From contig CM039509.1 of NCBI GenBank assembly GCA_022432975.1, positions 40,272,209 through 40,336,208 of the forward strand: a DNA stretch of 64,000 nucleotides, read 5' to 3'. The stretch comes from Begonia masoniana (Eukaryota > Streptophyta > Magnoliopsida > Cucurbitales > Begoniaceae). The notes under the pieces are model-generated. The model did not search any database and had not been told where the DNA came from. It worked only from the letters and a program-made list of their open reading frames with translations. This document shows positions 55,691-64,000 of this stretch, one piece after another. The translations under genes were made by a program, and so were the position numbers. Position 1 is the stretch's first letter. Every line of letters begins with the position of its first letter.

Positions 55691-55948
55691 AGACAAAGTC
55701 GAGCAATTTGAAAAATATATAATCATTTATATTTTTCACTATTTATTATTTAATACTAGTTCCTTACTTCATTTATTTTAATTATTTACTAACTTTTTAT
55801 AGATTTGGATAACATTATGACAGAGATCCACCAATTAAGTTCACTTATTCTAGGAGGAAAAGAGACCATCAGAAGCTGAAAAACAAGGAGGCAAAGTAAC
55901 AATGTTTTTTTAATGTTCGGTTTCTTTTATTTTCAATAAGGGAGGGGT

Positions 55949-56184
55949 AATGTTTTTAAATATAATATGTACTAGGGGTAAAGAGGGAATATGCTTTATA
56001 ATTCTGTTAGGGGAGTACTTACGTGGGCGAGAAAGTGGAGAGTGGGGGAGGGAGAAAAATGAGAACATAATAGGAGAGAGTGCAGGGGCTTTAGAATTCC
56101 TCTGTTTTGATTTGAAGTTGGTTGTTGGAATTGTTGTTTTGCTTTGTTGGGTTTTTGGATTGGAAATACAGTGGGTTCCTAACA
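55949..56184 (+). repeat. LTR of gypsy element H (start uncertain)
   Basis: The end GGTTCCTAACA (56184) is fixed by the PBS TGGTATCAGAGC at 56186-56197. The start may be TGTTTTTAAATATAA (55949, after the purine tract AAGGGAGGGGTAA) or TGTTAGGGGAG (56004), whose TGTTAG mirrors CTAACA. A purine tract upstream of a 5' LTR hints at an older, rearranged LTR junction. Confidence 0.5.
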
Positions 56185-56657
56185 TTGGTATCAGAGCATT
56201 TCCTGGGGAATGACAGGGAAGAAACAAGACCAGATATGTAACACCCAGGAATTTCCGGTAACTCATATATGCCCTAGAGTAGGATAGCTTGTCGTTACAT
56301 GAGGTGAGATTAGAAGAAAGTAGTGAAAGAAATTGTGGGAGAAGGAGGTTTGACAATTCAAACAATAGATGTTTGAAAAGTCAAACCATTTTACTAACCA
56401 ATGGGAATTAAGTACAAACCAATTTAAGGGATGAAAAGTGGGGTGGTTTGTGTGGTTCACGATTGGCTGCTAAGTGGTGGGGGAAAGTGAGGATAAAAGG
56501 GTAATTTAAAGGGGAATTAAATGAATAAAGACAAAGAAGAAAAAGTGGTTTATTAAAAGGTGGAGAAACGTTCTTCCTCCTTTTCTCCAACGAAATCCAC
56601 AGCCACCATTAGAGCTTCCTTCAACCTCCATTCCTTCAAGTTTTTGCTTGGTTTAAG

Positions 56658-57182
56658 GTAAGTTTTACATGGGTTTTTAATTATTTGCAAATTGGTGAAG
56701 ATTAAGAGTGTTTTTAGTGGATTTTGTGAGAGTTTGAGTATGATTTGGAAACCCTAAAGGGAGCACTCCGAATTTTGAGTTCCTTGCTGGTTTTCTCTTT
56801 AATGTTTGATGGTTTAAGCTTAGGATAGGTTAGTTAGGTTGTTGATAAGGTTAGATTAGAGAAATAGGGTGAGTTTGTGAAAAACCGGGTTTTGAATGTT
56901 AAGAAGCCGAATCTGTTTTTGTGGTTTTCGAATTGGTCAAATGGTTTGGTTGTTGAATTTGAGTGTTTCATTGGATAGTAGACGTGTAGAGGTTTCTGAA
57001 TTGGGGTGGCACGTCAAAATCCGTTGAAAAACAAGAAATTTATGGCCGTTTGAACTTGGGCGGTAGAATTTGCATAAAAACCGGGTTTGAGTGTTTAGGT
57101 TGAAAAGTTTGTGTTTGCTTGGTTTAGTTGATTTCTTTAGAATCCCCTAGGATATTACTAAGTTAAGTTTTCGTTATTTTAG
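56658..57182 (+). other. Predicted intron 1 of S5 LTR
   Basis: Donor TTAAG|GTAAGTTT after a CT-rich leader (TTCTTCCTCCTTTTCTCC), acceptor GTTATTTTAG|GTGATCG with CTAAGTTAAG about 20 bases upstream as a possible branch point. Matches the arrangement in S1. Confidence 0.45.
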
Positions 57183-57240
57183 GTGATCGAGCGTGTAAAT
57201 TTGGTTGGACGAAGTGAGCGAGAACGAACCGAGACACCAA

Positions 57241-57921
57241 GTAAGTAGAGGATTGTGTGTTTTGTTGCCTTCGGGCCTACACCACGGAACGGTAAGGATG
57301 TTTGTTTGTTTGGTTGTTTGCTTGTGGTGTTTTATTTTATGTTGTGGATTGTGTTTGGTTGTTTGCTTGTTGTGTTTTATTGTATGTTGTGCATTGTGTG
57401 GCATGCGTCAGGGTTTTTGCACCATGAAAAATGAGTTGTGACACGGGTTTAAGGAGTGAGCATTAAATGTATAGAAATAATGAGAAATGCATTGTGATCC
57501 CGAGTAGAGTTGCCTCGCTGGGGAGTAGTGCTCGTGGAGCACCTCGGGAGGGTCTCTACAAGTCGAGTTGCCTCGCTGGGGAGTAGTGCTCGTGGAGCAC
57601 CTCGGGAGGGTCTCTACAAGAGTTGTGTTGTGATAGTGATATCGAGTAGGGCTGCCTTGCCGGGGAGTAGTGCTCGTGGAGCACTTCGGAAGGATCTCTA
57701 TGAGGAGCCGTGATATTGAATAGACCTGCTTCACCGGGGAGTAATGCTCGTGGAGCACCTCGGGAGGGTCTCTATGAAAGATGCACGGGTAACTGATTAA
57801 TAATAGGAGAATGTAATTGAAACCAGCCTAGAGTGTAGAAGTTGCATTTTGTTTAGTCGCATTTGTTATTCTCTACTTGCTAAGCGTAAGCTTACGTGTG
57901 TGTGTGTGTTCTGTGGTGTAG
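57241..57921 (+). other. Predicted structured intron 2 of S5 LTR
   Basis: Donor CACCAA|GTAAGTAG, acceptor GGTGTAG|GTAACG. CCTACACCACGGAAC (57276-57290) pairs with GTTCTGTGGTGTAGG (57908-57922) over all 15 positions with one G-U. GCTAAGCGTAAGCTTA upstream of the acceptor is again a branch-like word with a TAAGC/GCTTA hairpin. Confidence 0.65.
57500..57780. repeat. Four-copy minisatellite in S5 intron
   Basis: Four copies of a 60-80 bp unit with GGGGAGTARTGCTCGTGGAGCACYTCGG, which contains the palindrome GTGCTC..GAGCAC. Unit starts are near 57501, 57563, 57641 and 57714. Confidence 0.92.
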
Positions 57922-60234
57922 GTAACGACGCAGTTACAGGTGAGCTAAGCGAGTGAGCTAGGATTAGGCGGCAGTCGGTGGCACACGAGGCATGCTGGTG
58001 CAGGCAGTTGTTGGGGCGCCTCGACCATGGTCTTCGGGGGATGTGGGGCTTTATATTTTGGTAGTTTATTGTAAATGTCTGTTTGTAGAAATTATGGGAA
58101 TGCTTAACTCATCTTGGTTGATGTTTTTGATAGTTATGGTATAGCTATGTGTATTTGTGGTATATAGTCATAGTTAAGGGTGATGTATCGCCCTGTACTG
58201 TGAATTTTCTTCACTTAGGGATGTTAGTAGTATAGTTTCTCTCTTTACTGTTATTTGGAGATTTCGTATGTGGATAGTTGAATAAGAATATTCTGGATTG
58301 GTTGGGATTTATTCGTTTGCAGGTACCTAGCATTTTGGAGGCGCCATTTTCAGGCGTTACTTTGCCAAAATTTTGAAAAGGACGCCGTGGTGCTTAAAGG
58401 TTAGGAGTAAGGGAATTAGTGAGTCTAGGCAGCTAGGTATGACATAAGAGAGCTTCGGGAGATTTAGTTTTAAATTCTGCTGTGTCAGTTTTATTTTATG
58501 ATTTAGGGTTTATGAAAATTATTTTAAATTAGTTTTAAACGTCGTTTTCATCGGGGTTAGAGTGAGCCAAGTAGCGCACCGAGCCGGGGTGGGTTTGGGG
58601 GCGTTACAAGATAGGCATGGGAAAACATGGTGGGGACAAGGATCTGATGGCCATGGCTCACGGTGAATTGCGGCAGGAGATGGTAGTCATCAAGGAGAGC
58701 ATCGCGCGGTTGCCAGATTTAGAAAGGGCTATGACTCTATGTATGGCAAAACTAGACTCGCTAGCAGAGGTGGTGCATTCAGCACCATTGAGGCAGTGGG
58801 ATAAAGGGAAACAATGGATCGGCGACGAACCTATGGGACAGTCGAGTTGTTAAGGAGAAACTTCCTAGGCCAAAGACAAAGAGGATTGGTGGAAGGGGGA
58901 GCACCTGAATCGCAGGATGGAGTTGGCCATTTTTGTGGGAGGTGATCCAGACGACTGGATTTTCTGGATGGAGCGCTTCTTTGCGCTACAACCGTTATCA
59001 AAGCAGGAGAAACTCCATTGGGTTGCTGTTCATTTAGAAGGAGAAGCGCTGGCCTGGTTTCAATGGGAGGAACGACGGCGACCGTTCCGCAGCTAGGTTG
59101 ATTTCTGGCTCCTATTGCTGGAGCGTTTTTGCTCATCATTTAAAGGGACTCTTACAGAGCAATTCTTACAGTTGAAATAGACTGGAATGGTGCAAGAATA
59201 TCGGTAACTTTTCGAGCAAGTTACTTCCCATTTTTTGGATCTACCAGAGCATTTTTTGGAGGCGCAATTCATGACCGGCTTGCGAGCGAATATTTGCGCC
59301 AAACTCCTGGTATTACATCTATCTAGTCTTGGCCAAATAATGCTTACTGTGCAACGTGTTGAAGACAAGTTCGCCATGCTTCAACAAACTGGACCCGGCC
59401 CAGGTGTGAGAAGGGTGGAACTGCCAAAATCAGGTCTGACAACCTAACCGGCCCCTCATTTTGTGCCAGCTCGACGCATTTTAGCGAGTCCAGCTCGGTT
59501 ATTATAATCGCCCCCATTGCCAATGACCAAACCAGCCGCTCTTTCAACCACAGTTTTGCTCAGCGTCATTGTTTCGTCGATTATCGGACTCCGAGTTACT
59601 GCTGCAGAGAGAAAAGGGTCTCTGTTACAAATGCGATGAAAAATTCTCACCCGGTCATCGTTGCAAATCAAAGGACCTTCTGGTGTTGGTTTGGCAAGAG
59701 GCGGACAGGGTAAAAGAGGAGCAAAAGTTCCAAGAGGAGGACTCGCAAGGGAAAGCAGTACATGCCAAGGCAACCGAATTCGAACGATTGTCCCTGAATT
59801 CAATTGATTCTCTTCACCCGACTCGATGAAAGTAAAGGGCAAAATATTCGGACAGGAAGTGGTAGTTTTTATCGACAGCGGGGTGATAACTCTTAAATTA
59901 GAGTTATTTTATACGGTAATTAATTGATAGAAATTATATGAAATGAATGAATGCAAGAAGAAATTAGTAGAATTTATTACAATTGCTACATAGTTCTGCA
60001 GCATCAATGCCTTGATTTAATTTAACATATTTCGTGCATATTATCTATTAAAAGCCAAATTTTTCTCATTAATTCGAATTTTATATTTTCATATTTGAAT
60101 GCGAAATTAATAGCGAAAATATAAATTCAAATGTTGAAAAATTATGAAGAAGAGAAAGCAAATCACAGAGATGATGGTTACCAAAAATAAAGGAATCCAA
60201 TCAAGGAACCGTGACTGGAATATTTTGAGAAGAT

Positions 60235-60645
60235 AATGGAGAGAAAGGAGGCCAATCGGATGACATAAACGGTAGATAAAATCGGATGATAGAAACGGTA
60301 GATAGAATCAGACAACAGAGAATAAAAAGTGGTAAACAGAGAATGGGAACACTTGGTCGAAAATAGAATCGGATGACAGAGAAAGGAAAAATAGAATCGG
60401 ATGACTAACAATCGGATGATAGAGAACAGTAGCCAAAACAATCAGATGACAGAAATCGGTAGACGCAGAAACGGTAGACGAAGAAACGGCCGACAATTAA
60501 CAAACGGATGACAAATGACAATCGGATGACAGAGCAACAATCGGATGGCAGTCGACAAATAGAAGAAGGGATGAGAGAAAACGGATGATAGAGCAGCATA
60601 AAATACAATTGGATGACAGAGCAACATAGGCAACGCAACAAACGA
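60235..60645. repeat. AATCGGATGACAGA motif cluster in A2 U3
   Basis: About a dozen copies of AATCGGATGACAGA or ATCGGATGATAGA, interspersed with AACGGTAGAC words, spaced 15-45 bp. It lies upstream of the TATA box, like the GTCGACAC cluster of the SIRE LTR. Confidence 0.93.
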
Positions 60646-60801
60646 CTTAGAAGAGTGGACGACAAAAGAGAGAAAATCAATAAGATTTTATCATAATTAT
60701 AAGCCGTTGATCAAGGGAATCAGCGAATTAGAAGGAGAAAATAAAGGAACAGACTGGAAGGAGAAAAAAGGATGACACGCAGAATGAGGAGAAGAAGCAA
60801 T

Positions 60802-60809
60802 TATAAAAG
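60802..60809 (+). promoter_or_regulatory. Probable TATA box of A2 LTR
   Basis: TATAAAAGG within GCAATTATAAAAGGG, about 160 bp downstream of the motif cluster. Confidence 0.55.
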
Positions 60810-61637
60810 GGATGATTTTTATTATTTAAGGGAGGAGCTCTTGATCTACAGCAAGGAAACTGACGACATTTTTCCTTTACCTTTCTTCTTCTTCTCTTCT
60901 ACTGTTGATGTTTTTCTTTATGAATATTATCATTTCTAGTTTTATTATTATGATTTTAGGCTAAACTTCTTATCTTGGTTAGGAGAAAAAGTACTCTTTA
61001 CATATTTTTATTTTGATCTATGAATGCTTAGTATTTTTCACTGAATAATTGCTCATGGTTTTTATGGCGTAAATTAAATTGTTTCGATAGGCAGATTTAA
61101 ATTCACATGTTCCTATTGTATCGATAGGTAAATAGGAATTTAAAATACATGAGTAATTAAATAAATTAAAATTATTGCAAAGTAGCTAACATTAATTTAT
61201 TTGGCGTTAAAAATAGGTTTACAAGAAAATTCGGATTAAGTTTTTATCTTTTCAACGTCAAAAAGAAAATTCTGAAACAAATTTATCTAGGAAAATCGAT
61301 GGAATCCTAGAAATATTATGAATTCTTGCTGTTCTATGACTAATGCTGTAGCATCAGTAATATTTGCATGTAAAGAGAAAATCAACTCTAACCAAAGCTT
61401 TTTCCATAATTATTTTTTTAAATTATTTATATTTTTAGTCTTATTTAATTTCGAGTAATTTTATTTTATCATTCCTTATTTAATTAAGTTCAATATTTCC
61501 ATCTTTATTTTATAGAAATTTATAGCAATATTAATTTGATTAAAAATATCCTCGTGGGATCGACTTTTACTTACTTTATTATTTTGTTAGCGACATGTGC
61601 ACTTGCGTTAGGGTGTAGAAAATCACTAACAAGTTTT

Positions 61638-61655
61638 TAGTGCCGTTGTTGGGGA
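61638..61655 (+). other. A2 primer binding site (altered tRNA-Asp type)
   Basis: TAGTGCCGTTGTTGGGGA, six bases after the LTR end. It differs from the A1 PBS TGGCGCCGTTGCCGGGGA at three positions, each explained by a C-to-T change on one strand or the other. Confidence 0.85.
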
Positions 61656-61731
61656 TATTTCTTAATTGTTTTATTTTGCTATAATTTTTATATTTGATTT
61701 TGTTAATTTCTTTTTCAGGTTTACTTTCTTA

Positions 61732-64000
61732 ATGCCTGACGAAGAAAACGACTAGGATATTGTGCCAATAGATCCAGAAATAGAAAGAACATTCTGAGTA
61801 AGAAGAAGACAGCAACAACAACCTTTTCTTGGAGGAGAAAACATTGCTAACTTCGATGGAGAAAGACACAATGTTGAACACATTATCGATGACAAAAACA
61901 GACCTATTCAAGACTTTGCCATCCCGACACTTGATGATTTAAACCCTGGTATCGTAAGACCAAACCTTCATGCAATCAGATTTGAGCTTAAACCTGTAAT
62001 GTTCCAGATGCTTCAAATAGTCGGACAATTCAGTGGAGCAGTTACAGACAACCCTCACCGTCACCTTAAAGTTTTTGGAGAAGTTAGTGACTCATTCAAC
62101 TTCCCTGGAGTATCTGCAGAAGCATTGAGGCTAAAACTCTTCCCATATTCTTTGAGAGATCGATCCAGGGATTGGTTGAACAACATTCCTTTAGACACCA
62201 TCACCACGTGGGGAGATCTCGCCAAGAAGTTTATTATGAAGTACCATCCACCAGTGAGGAATGCGAGAATGAGAAATGAGATCACCAACTTTTTGCAAAA
62301 GGATGGAAAGTCACTGTATGAAGCTTGGGACAGATTTAAAGAATTATTGAGGCAGTGCCCCAACCAGGGAATACCACACTGGATTCAGCTGGAGACGTTT
62401 TATAATGGACTCAATGGGCAGACAAGATCGATTATTGATGCTGCAGCAAATGGAACACTTCTTTCTAAATCCTTCAATGAAGCTTATGACTTGCTGGAGA
62501 GAATGGTAGTAAACAGCTACCAGTGGCCTTCAGAAATAACTCAATCTACAAGGCGTGCAGCTGGGGTTTATGATCTAGATGAAGTTGCTGCATTAAATAC
62601 AAAGATTTCTATGATGGAGAATGCAATCAAGACAATGAACAAACCACCAAAACCAGTAACCAGAGAAGTTTCTTGCATTTTTTTGTGGAGAGAATCACAA
62701 TGACAATTCATGCCCCACTAACCTAGAGTCTGCCAATTATGTGAGATATAATAGAAACAATAACCCATACTCAACGACTTACAACTCTGGATGGAAATAG
62801 CATCAAAATTTTCAATGGAATTCACATTAGCAGCAGAATGCTACAGCACCAACCAGAGCAACAGAAAATTACACTCAAGGTTTCTCACAGCCAAGTCAAG
62901 AACCAATGCCTCAAGAAAAATCAGAAAGTTTTGCAAAGGAATATGCTGCTAAGACAGACGTGATCTTGCAGAAATTGGCTGCATTAATGAAGAATATGGA
63001 GACACAAATAGGGCAATTGGCTCAATCTTTAAGCACGAGGAACGTAGGGCGATTACCGAGCGATACAGAAGTGCCAAAAAAACCTGGACTGGAGCATTGT
63101 ACGGCCATTGTATTGAAGAATGGAAGGGAACCTGAGATTCCAAAAAAACAACATAGAACAGAAAATTTAAAGAAACAAGATGAGGTGGTTGAAGAAAAGG
63201 ATTTAGATGAATCAGAAAAATATAACCCAGTAACTAATGTTGTAGTTACACTGCAGCAACAACCCAACTATCAGTGGAATTCTCAGTCCAGAAGCTCTAG
63301 CTCTGAATCTTTGCAGCAACCACAAAAATATTCACAAGATAGTATTCCTCATTAAAATAAGCAATTACATTCTGAACAGTCAACCTTGTTAGAGAAAATG
63401 ATGAAGGATGAGAAAATGATGAAGGATTACATGACAAGAAATGACATGGTTATGCGTAACTTAACAACTCTGATTCAGAATCAAGCAATATCTCGCAGAA
63501 ATCTTGAAACTCAAGTGGGTCAACTTGTTCAAGCCATGAACAACAGATCACAAGGCATGCTGCCAAGTGATACAGAAATACCCATGAGAGAAGAAAAGAA
63601 CACTGCAAATCAATTCTGTTACGAAATCAGAGAAAAGTTGAAACAGTGTTAGAATCAGAAAAAGAAACAGAGATGGTTGAAATAGAGATAGAACAAGAAA
63701 AAAAAAGTGGAAGAAAGCTCTAGAAAAAGAAAAAATGATAATCTGGCGCTGATGCTGGAACAAAGCCACAACATCGAGTACCAGTAAACCAAAATGAATG
63801 ACCTTCACCTCCATTTCCACAAAGATTTCAGAAGCAACACCAAGAAAAGCAGTTTAAAATTTTTTTGGATGTTCTACAGCAGCTACACATTAATGTGCCT
63901 TTGGTGGAAGCTCTTGAACAGATGCACAACTACACGAAATTCATGAAGGATATTCTATCCAAGAAAAGAAGGTTGGGAATATGAGATGGTGGCCATGACT
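61732..64000 (+). pseudogene. A2 Athila-like gag, broken, runs off window
   Basis: Plus strand, ATG 61732 (MPDEEND) with stops near 61753 and 61795. A long open part 61999-62703 holds GQFSGAVTDNPHRHLKVF, LRDRSRDWLNNIP, TTWGDLAKKFI and ETFYNGLNGQT. One extra T in a T-run near 62680 shifts the frame inside the knuckle (CIFCGENHNDNSC when read past it). 62906-63355 and 63386-63652 carry repeated QIGQLAQSLS and QVGQLVQAMN motifs. The end near 63840-63950 matches A1 (VPLVEALEQM). Confidence 0.88.

Larger units (their letters stand above)
56237..58608 (+). mobile_element. Solo LTR S5 of a chromovirus
   Basis: 2372 bp, TGTAACACCCAGGAATTTCC...GGTTTGGGGGCGTTACA, TSD AGATA (56232-56236 and 58609-58613). 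This is the cleanest copy of the S1/S4/S5 family. Predicted intron 1 is 56658-57182, exon 2 57183-57240, intron 2 57241-57921. The 3' end carries GAGCCGGGGTGGGTTTGG; GATCGATCG words are not conspicuous here, unlike S1. Confidence 0.95.
56210..59883 (+). pseudogene. Element H gag to protease start, interrupted by S5
   Basis: Plus strand. ATG at 56210 (MTGKKQDQI) continues at 58614 once S5 and one AGATA copy are removed. The gag core reads GGDPDDWIFWMERFFALQ, LEGEALAWFQWEER, then FLEAQFMTGLRANIC. Stops lie near 58850, 58866, 59095, 59177 and 59204, with a frameshift near 59450-59570. The zinc knuckle is CYKCDEKFSPGHRC (59617-59658). The protease start VVVFIDSG is cut by A2 at 59884. Confidence 0.85.
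59884..61631 (+). repeat. A2 5' LTR (Athila-like)
   Basis: 1748 bp, TGATAACTCTTAAATTAG...AAAATCACTAACA, followed by the PBS. It is inserted in the protease of H; the flank is CGGGG (59879-59883), with the other side off the window. It contains an AATCGGATGACAGA motif cluster and a TATA box at about 60802. Confidence 0.9.

Noticed and set aside
55256..56184. A 0.93 kb LTR for element H starting TGTTAG at 55256
   Set aside because: The interval contains the hAT transposase remnant, which is unlikely to be part of an LTR; a start at 55949 or 56004 fits better.
57205..57441. 78-codon Val/Cys/Leu-rich plus frame in S5
   Set aside because: Lies across the predicted donor and a GTTTGTTTGCTTG low-complexity stretch; not kept in S1 or S4.

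Overview
This is repeat-dense plant nuclear DNA, most likely from a eudicot. Almost every base belongs to an LTR retrotransposon. The lineages are Ty1/copia of the SIRE type, Ty3/gypsy chromoviruses, Athila-like elements and a Cassandra TRIM; there is also a hAT remnant. I could not identify the species. No intact host gene is visible; the only candidate is one short exon near 55.2 kb. A run of 100 N (26587-26686) marks a scaffold gap.

The window is a nested stack that can largely be peeled by matching target-site duplications (TSDs). The oldest layer is a minus-strand chromovirus, G5 (RT, protease, gag and 5' LTR at 50.3-55.0 kb; the rest lies left of the window). Its RT is split by a minus-strand SIRE-type copia element whose 5' LTR is 49079-50332. 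That element runs leftward through gag, protease, integrase, RT and RNase H to a downstream extra ORF at 1-1052. It is broken twice. The first break is gypsy element E1 (1231-20096, TSD TGATC). E1's gag is split by solo LTR S1 (7253-18100, TSD GCTTG), and S1 is split by a non-autonomous Athila-like element A1 (9127-17179, TSD ATTAC). The second break is a block at about 27.7-46.6 kb. It holds gypsy element G2, solo LTR S2 (TSD CATAG) inside G2's RT, solo LTR S4 (TSD AAATC) inside S2, and a Cassandra solo LTR (TSD CTGAG) inside S4. G2's 5' LTR is broken by solo LTR L4, which holds solo LTR S3 (TSD AAATT) and a 330 bp hairpin element (TSD AGTCA). A truncated two-LTR Cassandra follows.

Right of G5 lie a possible host exon, a decayed hAT transposase end, and a plus-strand gypsy element H. 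H's gag is split by solo LTR S5 (56237-58608, TSD AGATA) and cut by a plus-strand Athila-like element A2 (59884 to the window end).

The 4.6 kb left of the gap (21264-25849) repeats as 26687-31310 with mostly small indels. This is best explained as two contig ends that were not merged.

The most unusual observation is in the chromovirus LTRs S1-S5, L4, G2 and E1. Each has a predicted intron with donor GTAAGT and acceptor GTAG. A 12-16 nt block soon after the donor is complementary to the sequence spanning the acceptor. The two sides change together between families, which suggests a conserved RNA structure that pairs the intron ends. Separately, nearly every LTR family carries its own private cluster of short, often palindromic motifs.
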